Source of the DNA: Vogesella urethralis
Lineage (GTDB): Bacteria > Pseudomonadota > Gammaproteobacteria > Burkholderiales > Chromobacteriaceae
Direction of reading: 5' to 3'
Assembly: GCF_007644045.2 (NCBI RefSeq)
Contig: NZ_VMDW02000075.1
Location: forward strand, 149,838 to 213,837
Length of the DNA stretch: 64,000 nucleotides
Shown here: positions 9,135 through 19,558 of the stretch, piece after piece
Numbering within the stretch: the stretch's first letter is position 1
Layout of the letters: each line of letters opens with the position of its first letter
Translations under genes and position numbers: made by a program
Notes under the pieces: model-generated
What the model was told of the DNA's origin: nothing
What the model saw: the letters and a program-made list of their open reading frames with translations, nothing else
Databases searched by the model: none

Positions 9135-9902
9135 TTACTTCTGGATGCCCAGCCGTTCGACGGTGAGCGGCACTGGGTCTAGCGGAAACCAGTGCTGGTG
9201 GATGGCGGCAAAGCTGCCATCCTGCTTGATATCGCTGAGTGCCTTTTCCCAGCGCAGGATGGTGTCGCGCGGCACATTGGGTGAAAACGCCAGGTACAGG
9301 CTGAGCTTGTCCAGCGTGGCGACCCGCTCCACCGTGGCGGGTGGCAAGCCTTGTTCGCGCAACACATTGCCCACCACCACATTGCCTTCCGCCCACAGTT
9401 TTACCCGGCCTGCCACCAGCATGCGTGCCGAATGCGCCGGGTCGGTGGTAGGGAATACCTGGAAGCCGCGCGCCTTGGCCGTGGATTCGAAAATGCTGCC
9501 GCGGTACGCCGCCGTCTGCAGCTGCTGCATGGCGCCGGGCGGCAGTTTGCGGATGCTTTCGGCGTACTGCTTCAGCGCAAAAACATCGGTGCTGGAGATC
9601 AGGATCGGCCCCAGCAGCGTCATCAGTCGTTCACGTTCGGCGCTGCGGCCAACCGTGAACAGCATGACGTCCTTGTCGTTGATCAGGCTGTTGTAGGCGC
9701 GTGCCCACGGCTGCACCTGGATCGCGCTGTTGTCTTTCAGCCGGTCTTGCAGTAGGCGCACGACGGCAACCGCCATGCCGTCCGGCTGGCCTTTGTCGTT
9801 GGCAAAGCTGACGGGGGGCCAGTCCTCGGTGAGGATGGTCAGGGCATGGGCGGGCAGGGCGAAAGTGGCCAGTAGCAAGGTGGCAATCAGCGAGGCTTTC
9901 AT
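9135..9902 (-). CDS. Periplasmic solute-binding protein (SBP family 3-like)
   Basis: 255-residue secreted protein. Signal peptide MKASLIATLLLATFALPAHA is followed by LTILTEDWPPVSFAND. The mature part parallels the neighbour (8234-9109) along its length, including the late segment LYLAFSPNVPRDTILRW and the ending HWFPLDPVP, so the pair arose by tandem duplication. It is first in the likely two-gene operon, with a 25-base gap to the second. No transporter genes are adjacent. The start is set at 9902 by the signal peptide; an in-frame ATG upstream would bury it. Confidence 0.8.
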   Translation of the reverse strand: MKASLIATLLLATFALPAHALTILTEDWPPVSFANDKGQPDGMAVAVVRLLQDRLKDNSAIQVQPWARAYNSLINDKDVMLFTVGRSAERERLMTLLGPILISSTDVFALKQYAESIRKLPPGAMQQLQTAAYRGSIFESTAKARGFQVFPTTDPAHSARMLVAGRVKLWAEGNVVVGNVLREQGLPPATVERVATLDKLSLYLAFSPNVPRDTILRWEKALSDIKQDGSFAAIHQHWFPLDPVPLTVERLGIQK

Positions 9903-10079
9903 GTGGCGTCCGGCTGCGGTGCGTTTTTTCACTATGGCACATTCTGATCTTTTAATGCCATTTATTGCCACAGTGTGGGCTTTGCAAGGTGCTCGCCATT
10001 ACCCATGCTGATTTGTGCGGAATTAAATGACATGACGCTGGGGCGCCGCGCAGGGGTGGCCTGCGGGCTGGCATGTGCA

Positions 10080-10114
10080 GCGGCTGCCGGCCCGGGGGCG
10101 CGCGCGGCAGCCGC
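10080..10114 (-). terminator. Hairpin after aminopeptidase P
   Basis: Perfect 10-base stem GCGGCTGCCG / CGGCAGCCGC, 13 bases past the stop of the minus-strand gene. There is no U-run, so it may be a weak or factor-dependent end. Confidence 0.5.
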
Positions 10115-10126
10115 TGTCTGGCGGCG

Positions 10127-11926
10127 TTACGCCGACAACGGGCGTGTGGCGTGTTGCAGCCAAGCCAAGGCGTCGCCGCTCACCAGCGGGCTGACGCGGG
10201 CGAATACCTCGGCGTGGTAGGCGTTGAGCCAGGCCAGCTCGGCCGGGGTCAGCAAGCTGGGCACGATGCAGCGGCTGTCGATCGGGCACAGCGTCAGGGT
10301 TTCGAAACGCAGGAAATCACCGAACTCGCTGCTGCCGGCGTCCACGTTCAGCAGCAGGTTTTCGATGCGCACGCCCCAGCGGCCCGGGCGGTAGATGCCG
10401 GGTTCGTTGGAGGTGATCATGCCGGCTTCCATCGCCATATGCGGTTCGGGGATGGCGCGCGAGATGCTTTGCGGGCCTTCGTGCACGTTAAGGAAGTAAC
10501 CCACGCCGTGGCCCACACCATGGCCGAAGTCGATGTTGGCTTGCCAGATCGGCGCGCGCGCCAGCGCGTCCAGCATCGGTGACAGCGTACCTTGCGGGAA
10601 GTGCGCCAGGCTCAGCTGGATCATGCCTTTCAGCACCAGGGTGAAATCGTGCTTCTGCGCGTCGCTGGGGGTGCCCACCGCCAGCACGCGGGTGATGTCG
10701 GTGGTGCCGCCGTGGTACTGGCCGCCGCTGTCGATCAGCAGCAGGCCGTCGCCGGCGATCTCGCTATGGCTGTCTTCGGTGGCGCGGTAGTGCGGCAGCG
10801 CGCCGTTGGCGTTGAAGCCGGCGATGGTGGCAAAGCTGGGGCAGACAAAGCCGGGGCGGCGGGCGCGGGCGGCAGTGATCTGTTCGTCGATGGTCAGTTC
10901 GGTGATGCGGCTGCGGCCAACGTTGGCCTCGAACCAGGCGAAGAACTCGGCCAGTGCGGCGCCGTCCTGCGCCATCGCTTCGCGCACGTGTGCCACTTCG
11001 TCGGCGGTCTTGCGCGATTTCTGCTGCGTGGACGGGTTGATCGCTTCTACCACTTGTACGCCATCGGCCACCGCCTGGCGCAGGCCCAGCGTGATGCGGC
11101 GCGGGTCCAGCAGCAGGCGGCTGCCGGCGGGCAGGGCAGCCAGTGCCGGCTTGGCAGCGTGGTAGTCGGCCACGGTGATGCCATCGGCGGCCAGCGTGGC
11201 GGCCAGCGTGGCGTCGATTTTGCCGGCGCCGACAAACAGCGTAGCGCCGTCGTGGCGCAGCAGCGCGTGCGAGATGAACACCGGGTTGTAGTTGACGTCG
11301 GCGCCGCGCAGGTTGAACAGCCAGGCGATGTCGTCCAGCGTGGAGAGGAAATGCGCGTCGGCGCCGTGTTGCTGCATGGCGGCGCGCACGGCGGCCAGCT
11401 TGGCCCGGCGCGGGGTGCTGGCAAACGGCGGCAAGTGTTCGTAGACGGCGGCCGCCGGCAGTGCCGGGCGCTCGGCCCAGATGGCAGCCAGCGGGTCGAG
11501 GTCGGTACGCAAGCGAGCGCCAGCCTTGTCCAGTGCGGCTTGTAGTGCGCGTGCGGCGGCCAGGCCCAGTACGTCGCCGTCCACCACCAGTACGTCGCCG
11601 CTAGCCAAGTTGGCCGCCAGCCATTCCAGGTGCAGCGGGCTGGCCACGGTCTGGATCTTCATCAGCTGGATCTCGCTGCCGGCCAGTTCGGTCTCGGCCT
11701 GTACCCAGTAGCGGCTATCGGCCCACAGGCCGGCAAAGCCCTGGGTCACGATCAGCGTGCCCACCGAGCCGTGAAAGCCGGACAGCCAGCGGCGGCCCTG
11801 CCAGTAGCCGGGCAGGTATTCGGACAAGTGCGGGTCGGACGACGGAATCAGACAGGCGGCAATGCCGTGTTGCTGCATGTGTTGGCGCAGGGCGGCCAGG
11901 CGGGCGGAAACAGGGGTGGCGGTCAT
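10127..11926 (-). CDS. Xaa-Pro aminopeptidase (aminopeptidase P, M24 family)
   Basis: 599-residue, three-domain aminopeptidase P of the long type. It removes an N-terminal residue next to proline. Two creatinase-like domains (LWADSRYWVQAE; ADVNYNPVF) precede the pita-bread catalytic domain. The five metal ligands are visible: two aspartates in SGGQYHGGTTDITR (about 405-416), the histidine in FGHGVGHGVG (about 470), a glutamate in TSNEPGIY (about 503) and one in VRIENLLL (about 520). It is cytoplasmic, with no signal peptide. It appears monocistronic, between phaA and the binding-protein pair. Confidence 0.9.
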   Translation of the reverse strand: MTATPVSARLAALRQHMQQHGIAACLIPSSDPHLSEYLPGYWQGRRWLSGFHGSVGTLIVTQGFAGLWADSRYWVQAETELAGSEIQLMKIQTVASPLHLEWLAANLASGDVLVVDGDVLGLAAARALQAALDKAGARLRTDLDPLAAIWAERPALPAAAVYEHLPPFASTPRRAKLAAVRAAMQQHGADAHFLSTLDDIAWLFNLRGADVNYNPVFISHALLRHDGATLFVGAGKIDATLAATLAADGITVADYHAAKPALAALPAGSRLLLDPRRITLGLRQAVADGVQVVEAINPSTQQKSRKTADEVAHVREAMAQDGAALAEFFAWFEANVGRSRITELTIDEQITAARARRPGFVCPSFATIAGFNANGALPHYRATEDSHSEIAGDGLLLIDSGGQYHGGTTDITRVLAVGTPSDAQKHDFTLVLKGMIQLSLAHFPQGTLSPMLDALARAPIWQANIDFGHGVGHGVGYFLNVHEGPQSISRAIPEPHMAMEAGMITSNEPGIYRPGRWGVRIENLLLNVDAGSSEFGDFLRFETLTLCPIDSRCIVPSLLTPAELAWLNAYHAEVFARVSPLVSGDALAWLQHATRPLSA

Positions 11927-12084
11927 GATGGTTCTCGCTGGAATATTGTATTCATTTTGCGGCGCGAGACAGGGGCTGGCAAGACGGCCAATCGGACAGG
12001 ACGCAATGTTCTGTAAACAGGACGCTGCGGTAGTGCGTGTTCATGCCAAACGGCTTGCTGCGCGCCTTACCCCGGCGCAGCAAC

Positions 12085-12109
12085 GAAAAAACCCCGCCGT
12101 AGCGGGGTT
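12085..12109 (-). terminator. Terminator of the phaC-phaA operon
   Basis: AACCCCGC / GCGGGGTT stem with a 4-base loop. On the minus strand it ends in a run of U and lies 24 bases beyond the phaA stop. Confidence 0.85.
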
Positions 12110-12132
12110 GGGCATGCCGGAGCGGGCCGGGT

Positions 12133-13314
12133 TTACGGACGCTCAACCGCCAGTGCCACACCCATGCCACCGCCGATGCACAGCGTGGCCAGGCCTTTTT
12201 TGGCGTCGCGGCGCTGCATTTCGTGCAGCAGGGTCACCAGTACGCGGCAACCGGAGGCGCCGATCGGGTGGCCCAGCGCAATGGCACCACCGTTAACGTT
12301 CACCTTGTCGGCGCCCCAGCCCAGTTCGCGGGCTACGCCCAGTGCCTGTGCGGCAAACGCTTCGTTGGCTTCCACCAGGTCCAGGTCTTCCACTTTCCAG
12401 CCGGCTTTGTCCAGCGCTTTGCGGGTGGCGGCAACCGGGCCGATGCCCATGATTTCCGGTTCGCAGCCGGTGAGGGCGTACGATTTGATCACGGCCAGCG
12501 GTTTCAGACCCAGCTGGTCGGCCTTGGTGGCGGTCATCAGCATCACGGCAGCGGCGCCGTCGTTGATGCCGGACGCGTTACCGGCGGTAACCGAGCCGTC
12601 TTTCTTGAACGCCGGGCGCAGTTTTGCCAGGCTGTCGGCCGAGGTGCCGGCCTTGATGTATTCGTCTTTGGCAAAGGCTACCGGGTCGCCTTTGCGCTGC
12701 GGCACCAGTACCGGCACGATTTCGGCGTCGAACTTGCCGGCAGCCTGGGCGGCTTCGGCACGGTTCTGCGAGGCCAGGGCCAGCGCGTCTTGCTCTTCGC
12801 GGCTGATGCCGTACTTGGCAGCCACGTTTTCGGCGGTAATGCCCATGTGGTACTGGTTGTACACGTCGGTCAGGCCGTCGGCCACCATGGTGTCTACCAG
12901 CTGGGTGTTGCCCATGCGGAAGCCGTCACGCGAGCCCGGCAGGATGTGCGGGGACAGCGACATGTTTTCCTGGCCGCCGGCAATCACGATCTCGGCGTCG
13001 CCGCTGGCGATGGCCTGGGCAGCCAGATGCACAGCACGCAGGCCGGAGCCGCATACCACGTTCAGGGTGGAGGCCGGGGTGGATACCGGCAGGCCGGCTT
13101 TGATGACTGCCTGGCGCGCCGGGTTCTGGCCAACGCCAGCGGTCAGTACCTGACCCAGAATCACTTCGCTTACGTCTTCCGGCTTCACGCCGGTTTGTGC
13201 CAGCAGGCCTTTAATCACGGTGGCGCCCAGTTCCGGGGCCGGGATCTTGGCGAGGGAGCCGCCGAAGCTGCCAACGGCGGTACGCAGTGCTGCAACGATA
13301 ACGATGTCTTGCAT
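12133..13314 (-). CDS. phaA: Acetyl-CoA C-acetyltransferase (beta-ketothiolase)
   Basis: 393-residue thiolase. It condenses two acetyl-CoA to acetoacetyl-CoA, the first step toward polyhydroxybutyrate. The acyl-accepting cysteine is C88 ([10 protein letters not shown]), the catalytic histidine lies in [14 protein letters not shown], and the second cysteine is in [10 protein letters not shown]. Length is standard. Position directly behind phaC (73-base gap, same strand) supports the phaA name over atoB. A phaB reductase is not in the window. The long open frame on the opposite strand is a shadow. Confidence 0.92.
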   Translation of the reverse strand: MQDIVIVAALRTAVGSFGGSLAKIPAPELGATVIKGLLAQTGVKPEDVSEVILGQVLTAGVGQNPARQAVIKAGLPVSTPASTLNVVCGSGLRAVHLAAQAIASGDAEIVIAGGQENMSLSPHILPGSRDGFRMGNTQLVDTMVADGLTDVYNQYHMGITAENVAAKYGISREEQDALALASQNRAEAAQAAGKFDAEIVPVLVPQRKGDPVAFAKDEYIKAGTSADSLAKLRPAFKKDGSVTAGNASGINDGAAAVMLMTATKADQLGLKPLAVIKSYALTGCEPEIMGIGPVAATRKALDKAGWKVEDLDLVEANEAFAAQALGVARELGWGADKVNVNGGAIALGHPIGASGCRVLVTLLHEMQRRDAKKGLATLCIGGGMGVALAVERP

Positions 13315-13387
13315 GGTTTTCTCCAGGTTGTTCTGTTCTGTGCCAGATACGGGTGAAACCGCAATCTAGCACAGAAGTCTTTGCAGA

Positions 13388-15157
13388 TTATTGCAGGGTG
13401 GCCAGCTGGGCCGGCATGGCTTTGGCTTGCACGTATTCGCCCGGGGCGTCGCACAGCGCCGGCAGTTCCTTGCTGCCAAACACCTTGGGTGCGGCAACCT
13501 TGTCACCGGACTGCGGTGCCAGCCAGGCGTCCCAGTCTTTCCACCAGCTGCCGGGGCGGCTTTCGGCGCCGTCCAGCCAGGCATCGGCACTGGCGACCAG
13601 ATTGTCATTCACCCAGTAGTTGCGCTTGTCTTTGGTCACCGGGTTGATGGAGCCGGCAATGTGGCCGGAGGCGCCCAGCACGTAGCGGCGCGAGGCGGCA
13701 CCGCTGAGGTATTGCACGCCGTCGTAGGCCGATTTCCACGGTACGATGTGGTCTTCGCGGGCGGCAAAGATGTACAGCGGGATGTCGATCTGCGACACGT
13801 CGATCTTCACGCCGCACAGCTCGATGCTGCCCGGCTTGGTCAGCGCGTTATTGATGTAGAACTCCTTCAGGAAGAAGGTGTGCATCGGCAGCGGCAGGTC
13901 GACGGCGTCGTTGTTCCAGTACAGCAGGTCGAACGGCGGCGGGGTCTTGCCCAGCAGGTAGTTGTTGACCACGTAGTTCCACACCAGGTCGTTGGCGCGC
14001 AGGCTGGCGAAGGTGCGGCCCAGTTCCTTGCCGCTGACGATGCCGCCACTGCCGGTGGCCAGCTTGGCTTCGCGGGCCTGGATCAGCTTGTCGTCGATGA
14101 AGACCTTGATCTCGCCCGGGTCGGTATGGTCTACCAGCGAGGTCATGAAGGTGGCGCTGTCGATGTAGTTCAGCTTGCGGTGCTTCATCACGCACAGCGC
14201 GGTGTTGAGGATGACGCCGCCAATGCAGAAGCCCAGCGCGTTCATCGACGGCTGTTTGGTGATCTTGCGTATCGCTTCGGCAGCGGCGATCACGCCTTCC
14301 TCGATGTAGTTGTCCCACTTGTAGTGCTTCATGTCCGGGGTGGCGGAGCGCCAGCTCACCAGGAACACGCGGTAACCCTGGGCCACGAAGTGGCGCACCA
14401 TCGAGTTATCCTGCTGCAGGTCCATCAGGTAGTACTTGTTCACGCACGGCGGTACGATCAGCAGCGGCTTCTCGTAGACCTGCTCGGTGGTGGGGGTGTA
14501 CTGGATCAGCTCGATCAGGTTGTTGCGGAACACCACCTTGCCCGGGGTGCAGGCAATGTTCTTGCCGATCTCGAACTTGCTCTCGTCGGACATGGAGATG
14601 TGACCCTTCTGCAGGTCTTCCACCATGTTCTTCATGCCTTCCACCAGGCTTTCGCCCTTGGTTTCCAGCGCACGCTTCACCACTTCCGGGTTGGTCAGCA
14701 TGAAGTTGGTCGGGGCCATCGCGTCGATGTACTGGCGGGTGGCAAAAGCCAGGCGCTCTTTGTCTTCGCCTTCCAGCTGGGTTTTGTCTACCAGCTCGGT
14801 CATCCATTTGCTGGTCAGCAGATAGCTTTGCTTGAGGAAGCTGTAGAACGGATGGTCGTTCCATTCCGGTGCCGAAAAGCGGCGGTCGCCGGCGGCCGGC
14901 TGTGCCTGGGCGGCGGCGGGTTGGCCGAGGAAGTTCAGCCAGATGTTCATCTGTTGCTGGTACAGGTTGTTCTGCAGGGCGATGAACTGGTTGGCGTTTT
15001 CCATCATCTGGTTCCACGCGCCGGCCATCGGGTTGGCCGCATCTTGCGGCGACAGGCCGTTACCCAGCGAATTCACGAACTGCTGCATCCACTTCTGATT
15101 GGCTTCGGACAGGCTGGCAAAAAAGCTGTCCAGCGAAGTAGGGGTTTCCTGACTCAT
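13388..15157 (-). CDS. phaC: Class I poly(R)-hydroxyalkanoate synthase
   Basis: 589-residue PHA polymerase, the length of class I enzymes. It links (R)-3-hydroxyacyl-CoA into polyester on the granule surface. The lipase-box-like motif GFCIGG carries the nucleophile at C311. The catalytic aspartate is expected in the segment [11 protein letters not shown] and the histidine in GASGHIAG. The N-terminal PhaC domain ([15 protein letters not shown], then [11 protein letters not shown]) is present. ATG at 15157 follows AAGGAGA by seven bases. It is first gene of a phaC-phaA operon. Confidence 0.95.
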   Translation of the reverse strand: MSQETPTSLDSFFASLSEANQKWMQQFVNSLGNGLSPQDAANPMAGAWNQMMENANQFIALQNNLYQQQMNIWLNFLGQPAAAQAQPAAGDRRFSAPEWNDHPFYSFLKQSYLLTSKWMTELVDKTQLEGEDKERLAFATRQYIDAMAPTNFMLTNPEVVKRALETKGESLVEGMKNMVEDLQKGHISMSDESKFEIGKNIACTPGKVVFRNNLIELIQYTPTTEQVYEKPLLIVPPCVNKYYLMDLQQDNSMVRHFVAQGYRVFLVSWRSATPDMKHYKWDNYIEEGVIAAAEAIRKITKQPSMNALGFCIGGVILNTALCVMKHRKLNYIDSATFMTSLVDHTDPGEIKVFIDDKLIQAREAKLATGSGGIVSGKELGRTFASLRANDLVWNYVVNNYLLGKTPPPFDLLYWNNDAVDLPLPMHTFFLKEFYINNALTKPGSIELCGVKIDVSQIDIPLYIFAAREDHIVPWKSAYDGVQYLSGAASRRYVLGASGHIAGSINPVTKDKRNYWVNDNLVASADAWLDGAESRPGSWWKDWDAWLAPQSGDKVAAPKVFGSKELPALCDAPGEYVQAKAMPAQLATLQ

Positions 15158-15244
15158 TGAGATCTCCTTCAAACGGGGGAAGACAAACAGGCCGTGCTGC
15201 CGTGCGCGACAGGATGATTGTTCTTGTTTTGGCGCAATCTGCTG

Positions 15245-15274
15245 AGTAAAGACTTTACCATTGCTTTATGACAA
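15245..15274 (-). promoter_or_regulatory. Candidate phaC promoter with overlapping palindrome
   Basis: On the minus strand TTGTCA (15269-15274) and TTTACT (15245-15250) are 18 bases apart. A perfect palindrome, GTAAAG-A-CTTTAC at 15246-15258, overlaps the -10 box and could bind a repressor. Confidence 0.4.
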
Positions 15275-15413
15275 AACACAGCGAGGGCTTGTTGCACTGC
15301 GATAAACGCAGCCGCAACGGTTGCATCGGCAACAGCTGGGCGGGATCTGGCGGAGGATTATGACATGTTTATTGAATTGGCATGCGGTTTTCGTGCGTGC
15401 ATGTCAGGCTGAT

Positions 15414-15442
15414 GCCTGCCGCAGGGCAGGCCGGCGGCAGGC
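15414..15442 (-). terminator. Hairpin after chemoreceptor gene
   Basis: Perfect 9-base stem GCCTGCCGC / GCGGCAGGC 14 bases past the stop, without a clear U-run. Confidence 0.5.
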
Positions 15443-15455
15443 GTGGGGTGGGGGC

Positions 15456-17066
15456 TTAAACGATGAAATTGCGGACCTTGTTTTCCAGGTGGTCGGCCTT
15501 GTCTTCCAGCTGGTCGGCGTAGCTGTCCAGGTTGACCGCGCTGTCGGCGTTGCTTTCCGATAGCTGGGCAATCTGTTCCACGCGCCGCGCCATGTCGTTG
15601 CTGGCGGTGCGTTGTTCGGCCAGTGCGTCGGCAATTTCACTGGCCGACTGTGATACCTCGCGAATGGTGTGCTGGATGCGGGAAATGGCATCCTGGATTT
15701 CGGCGGTGAGCGCCTCGCCCTTGCTGACGCGGTTGACGCTTTGTTGCATGGCCAGGTTGGCCGCCTGTGCCGACTGGGTAATCTCGCGCACCATCTGGTC
15801 GATCTGGACGGTGGATTGTGCCGAGCGCTCGGCCAGTTTGCGCACTTCGTCGGCCACCACGGCAAAACCGCGGCCCAGGTCGCCGGCGCGCGCGGCTTCG
15901 ATGGCTGCGTTCAGCGCCAGCAGGTTGGTCTGGTCGGCCACGTCACGGATCACGTCCAGCACGCTGACAATGGTCTGGCTCTGCTGCGCCAGGGCGGCCA
16001 CTTGCTGTTCACTGTTGCGGATGGCCTGGCCGATGGCGTTGATCTCCTGCAGCGTGGCGTCGATGACGCGCGAGCTTTCGGTGGATACCGTGCCGGCCTG
16101 GCTGGCGCGCTGCTGGGCCACCTCGGCGCTATCGGCAATGTGGGTGATGCTGACGGCAAACTGCTCCACCGTGCTGGCAATCGACGAGGTGGCTTCGCTT
16201 TGCTGGCGCGAGCTGCCGCTAATGCTGTCGGAGGTCTGACCGATCTGCCGTGCCATCTGGTTGATATTGTCGCTGCTGTGGCGCACGTCCTGGATGATGG
16301 TGCCCATGCTGTCCAGCAAACCGTTGAGCTGGCTGGCGATGATGGCCAGCTCGTCCTTGCCGCGTACCGGAATGCGCAGGCTGAGGTCGTGCTTTTGCGT
16401 GATGGCCTGGCAGGTGTCGGCCAGTTCGCGCACGCTGCTGTTCAGCCGGCTGGCCAGGCGCCAGGCCATGATGCTGCCGATCAGCAGACTGACCAGCAGC
16501 GCGCCGCTGGCAAACAGCAGGCTGGCGTGCAGGTTCTGCTCGCTGCTTTGGTAGTTCTTTTCCGCCTCGGCCAGTTGCAGGTCGATCAGTTGGCTGATGT
16601 TGGCGCTAAGCGGGTCCACCGCCGGGTACAGTTTTTTCTCGGCCAGCGTGTGCAGCGCCTCTTTTTGCCCGGCCTGCATCAGCTGGCGGGCTTCGCGTGC
16701 TACCCCCAGCGCTTCGCCCAGCCTGGCCTTGGCTTGCTCTACCAGGCGTGCTTCTTCTTCGGTCAGCCGCGTGGCGGTGTAGGCGTCCCACTGGCGCTGG
16801 AATTCTTTTTCTGCGGTATTGATGGCGGCGACGCCGTCGCTACTGCTCAGTGTGCCGGCGTTGGTCTTGTGAATGGCATCCACCACATTGACGGCAAACA
16901 TGTCCGCCACTACCTTCAGCTGCTTGAGCGGAATGACCCGGTCTTGATAGGTGGAAGCGAACGCGTCATTGCTTTTTTGCAGCAACACAAACAGGCTGCC
17001 GCACAGCATCATCATCAGTACCAGCAGGCTGCCGGCCAGCCAGAAAACCCGTGCCTTGATGCTCAT
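15456..17066 (-). CDS. Methyl-accepting chemotaxis protein
   Basis: 536-residue chemoreceptor with classic layout. The first membrane helix is at residues 8-30, followed by a helical periplasmic domain of about 160 residues resembling the four-helix-bundle ligand domain. The second membrane helix is at about 183-203, then a HAMP domain (about 205-258, ending near [14 protein letters not shown]). The cytoplasmic signalling rod carries the tip [21 protein letters not shown] that contacts CheA and CheW. There is no C-terminal CheR-binding pentapeptide; the protein ends VRNFIV. It is monocistronic and divergent from the FAH-family gene. Confidence 0.93.
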   Translation of the reverse strand: MSIKARVFWLAGSLLVLMMMLCGSLFVLLQKSNDAFASTYQDRVIPLKQLKVVADMFAVNVVDAIHKTNAGTLSSSDGVAAINTAEKEFQRQWDAYTATRLTEEEARLVEQAKARLGEALGVAREARQLMQAGQKEALHTLAEKKLYPAVDPLSANISQLIDLQLAEAEKNYQSSEQNLHASLLFASGALLVSLLIGSIMAWRLASRLNSSVRELADTCQAITQKHDLSLRIPVRGKDELAIIASQLNGLLDSMGTIIQDVRHSSDNINQMARQIGQTSDSISGSSRQQSEATSSIASTVEQFAVSITHIADSAEVAQQRASQAGTVSTESSRVIDATLQEINAIGQAIRNSEQQVAALAQQSQTIVSVLDVIRDVADQTNLLALNAAIEAARAGDLGRGFAVVADEVRKLAERSAQSTVQIDQMVREITQSAQAANLAMQQSVNRVSKGEALTAEIQDAISRIQHTIREVSQSASEIADALAEQRTASNDMARRVEQIAQLSESNADSAVNLDSYADQLEDKADHLENKVRNFIV

Positions 17067-17181
17067 GCTTACCTCCCAGTAATGTGCACACGCCCTATGC
17101 GGATATTTCTGGTTTTAGTGTATTTTTGAATTTGTTGCAGTTCTTTGAATCAATGCGCTTTGTTTTAATAAAGGTTTGTTT

Positions 17182-17826
17182 ATGAATATCCGACTTCAGG
17201 GTGAGGATCATCGCGTCGGTACTATTTTCTGTATCGGCCGCAATTACGCCGACCATGCTGCCGAGCTGGGAAATGCCATGGAAGAAGAGCCGGTGGTGTT
17301 CCTGAAGCCCGCCGCGGCGTTGCAGGCAGAAGGCAAACCACTCGTCTTGCCGGCCTTTTCACAAGACGTGCATTTCGAGTGCGAGCTGCTGGTGCTGATC
17401 GGGCGCGACGCCGACAACGTTGGCGTGGCAGAGGCGCTGGATTACGTGGCCGGCTACGGTATCGGCCTCGACCTCACCGCCCGCGACGTACAGAGCGAGG
17501 TAAAAGCCAAAGGCTTGCCGTGGACCAAGGCCAAAGGCTTCCGTGGCGCTGCCTGCGTATCGGACTTTGTGCCGGCCAGCGCGCTGGACCCGTTGGCCGC
17601 ACGCTTTACCCTGCACGTTAACGACGTGTTGCGTCAGCAGGGCGATACCACGCTGATGCGCTTTTCGGTGCCGTTCCTGGTGAGCTACCTGTCGCAGCTT
17701 TACGGCCTGCGCGCCGGAGATCTGATCTATACCGGCACGCCAGCCGGGGTGGGGCAGTTGCAGCCGGGTGACCGGCTAGCGCTGGACCTGGGTGTGGTGC
17801 AGGCACAGTGGCAGGTGGCAGCATGA
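17182..17826 (+). CDS. Fumarylacetoacetate hydrolase family protein
   Basis: 214-residue FAH-family protein of the short YcgM type. It carries IFCIGRNYADHAAELGN near the N-terminus, FECELLVLIGRD with acidic metal ligands, the segment YGIGLDLTARDVQ, and YTGTPAGVG near the C-terminus. Family members hydrolyse or decarboxylate beta-diketo acids such as acylpyruvates and oxaloacetate; the substrate here is not known. ATG at 17182 follows an AAAGG site. It overlaps hslR by four bases (ATGA). Confidence 0.88.
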   Translation: MNIRLQGEDHRVGTIFCIGRNYADHAAELGNAMEEEPVVFLKPAAALQAEGKPLVLPAFSQDVHFECELLVLIGRDADNVGVAEALDYVAGYGIGLDLTARDVQSEVKAKGLPWTKAKGFRGAACVSDFVPASALDPLAARFTLHVNDVLRQQGDTTLMRFSVPFLVSYLSQLYGLRAGDLIYTGTPAGVGQLQPGDRLALDLGVVQAQWQVAA

Positions 17827-18230
17827 GCAAGGCAAGGTTGGCCGCAGACGACGACAAGGTGCGGCTGGATAAATGGCTGTGGGCGGCGCGCTTCTTCAAA
17901 ACCCGGCAGCTGGCGCACGAGGCGCTGGAGCTGGGCCGCGTGCTGGTGAATGGCGAACGGGTGAAGGCGTCCCGCGTGGCGCGCGAAGGCGAGTTGCTGC
18001 AGATCCGCATCGACCAGCTGGTCTACAACGTTACCATTCTGGCACTGGCCACCCAGCGCCGGCCAGCCGCCGAGGCACGTTTGCTGTACAGCGAAAGCGA
18101 GGCATCGGTTGCCGCCCGCGAACACCAGATCGGCTTGCAGAAGGCCGAGCACGCGAGCTTTCCGTACGGAGAGGGGCGGCCTACCAAAAAGGCGCGCCGC
18201 GATATCCTGCGCTTCAAGGACAGCTGGTAA
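17823..18230 (+). CDS. hslR: Heat shock protein 15 homologue (S4 RNA-binding)
   Basis: 135-residue protein with an S4 domain at about residues 11-70: VRLDKWLWAARFFKTR, then ALELGRVLVNGERVK. The basic C-terminal tail contains GRPTKKARRDILRF. Hsp15 binds stalled 50S subunits that keep a nascent chain and helps recycle them. The ATG overlaps the stop of the upstream hydrolase, so translation is coupled. A copy of the dispersed repeat encodes residues 4-7 (RLAA). A strong hairpin ends the unit. Confidence 0.9.
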   Translation: MSKARLAADDDKVRLDKWLWAARFFKTRQLAHEALELGRVLVNGERVKASRVAREGELLQIRIDQLVYNVTILALATQRRPAAEARLLYSESEASVAAREHQIGLQKAEHASFPYGEGRPTKKARRDILRFKDSW

Positions 18231-18242
18231 GCTGCCGCTGGG

Positions 18243-18278
18243 CGGGCGACGCAACAAGCCTTGCGATCGCCCGTCTTG
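18243..18278 (+). terminator. Terminator of hslR
   Basis: 12-pair stem (CGGGCGA+CGCAA with TTGCG+TCGCCCG, one bulged A) followed by TCTTGTG, 13 bases past the hslR stop. Confidence 0.65.
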
Positions 18279-18394
18279 TGCAGCAGGAAACAGTCTGTTT
18301 GCCATCGGGGCGGGCATGCAGGTTTCATGGTGGCGGGCTTTTGCGCTATAGTATCGCCCCGGTGCGCTGCACCCGCTTCCCTGTGTTACACGCG

Positions 18395-19558
18395 ATGTCT
18401 GCTTCTGCCCCTCTCGCTGCGCTGGCAGCGTTCTACTTCAGCTATTTTGCCTTCCAGGGTCTGTTCGGCCCGTTCTGGTCGCTGTATCTCGAGTCGCTGT
18501 CGTTCAATACCGTACAAATCTCCATCCTGATGGCGCTGTCCACGCTGGCGCGGATTGTGGCGCCGATGTTCTGGGGCTGGCTGGCCGACCGGCGCGGCAA
18601 GCGCCGCAGCATCATGCTGTGGACGTCGCTGGTGTCACTGGCCAGCTTCGTGATGGTGGCGCTGCAACACAGCTTCTGGGGCATGTTTACCTGGCTGGCA
18701 GTCAATCACTTCTTCTGGGCCGCCGCCCTGCCGCTGGGCGAGGCGTCCACCGCGCACCTCACGCGCAGCCAGCCCGGCCGCTATAGCCGGGTGCGGGTAT
18801 GGGGCTCCATCGGCTTTGTCTGCTTTGCCGCCAGCGGCGGTTACTTGCTGAATCTGGTGACCATGGCCAACCTGCCGTGGCTGATCGTCGGCCTGCTGGG
18901 CTTGATCGTACTGGCCTGCTGGCGCGTGCCGGAAGTGGCCATCGAGCGCGCCAAGGCGCGACCGGAGCCGATCTGGGCTACCGTGCGCCAACCGCACGTG
19001 GTGGCGCTGTTTGCCTGCTGCTTCTTGCTGTCGTTTGCCATGGGCCCGTACTACAACTTCTACTCTATCGGTTTGAAGGAAGCGGGTTATAGCGCCAGCA
19101 CCACCGGCTTGCTGTGGGCTACCGGCGTGATGGCCGAGATCGTGGTGTTCTGGCAGATGCCGCGCCTGATGGCGCGCTTCACGCTGGAACGCCTGATGCT
19201 GGCGTCGCTGCTGGTGTCGGCGCTGCGCTTTGCGCTGATGGCGACACTGCTGCCGGTTGGCGTGGTGGCCTTTGTGGCGCAGCTGGGCCATGCCTTTACC
19301 TTTGGTGTGCACCACGCCGCCGCCGTGGGGCTGATTCACCGCAACTTTGCCGAGCAGCACCAGGCGCGTGGCCAGGGCTTGTACACGGTGGCGTCGTTCG
19401 GTGTCGGTGGCAGTATCGGCGGCCTGTTGGGCGGCGTGCTGTGGCAGCACGGCGGCGTGGGGCTGACCTTTGGCGTATCGACTTTTGCCTTGCTGCTGGG
19501 GGTGGGCGTGTGCCTGAAGTGGTTGCGGCCAACCCCGGCTACGGTGCCGGTGGCATGA
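18395..19558 (+). CDS. MFS transporter (MFS_1-like / HcaT type)
   Basis: 387-residue membrane protein with about 12 hydrophobic segments and an MFS signature after helix 2 (GWLADRRGKRRS). The layout and the opening (FYFSYFAFQGLFGPFWSLYLE) resemble the MFS_1_like group, which includes the 3-phenylpropionate carrier HcaT and nucleoside transporters. The substrate cannot be told. The ATG at 18395 begins directly before the first helix. The stop overlaps the start of the next gene (ATGA). Confidence 0.85.
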   Translation: MSASAPLAALAAFYFSYFAFQGLFGPFWSLYLESLSFNTVQISILMALSTLARIVAPMFWGWLADRRGKRRSIMLWTSLVSLASFVMVALQHSFWGMFTWLAVNHFFWAAALPLGEASTAHLTRSQPGRYSRVRVWGSIGFVCFAASGGYLLNLVTMANLPWLIVGLLGLIVLACWRVPEVAIERAKARPEPIWATVRQPHVVALFACCFLLSFAMGPYYNFYSIGLKEAGYSASTTGLLWATGVMAEIVVFWQMPRLMARFTLERLMLASLLVSALRFALMATLLPVGVVAFVAQLGHAFTFGVHHAAAVGLIHRNFAEQHQARGQGLYTVASFGVGGSIGGLLGGVLWQHGGVGLTFGVSTFALLLGVGVCLKWLRPTPATVPVA

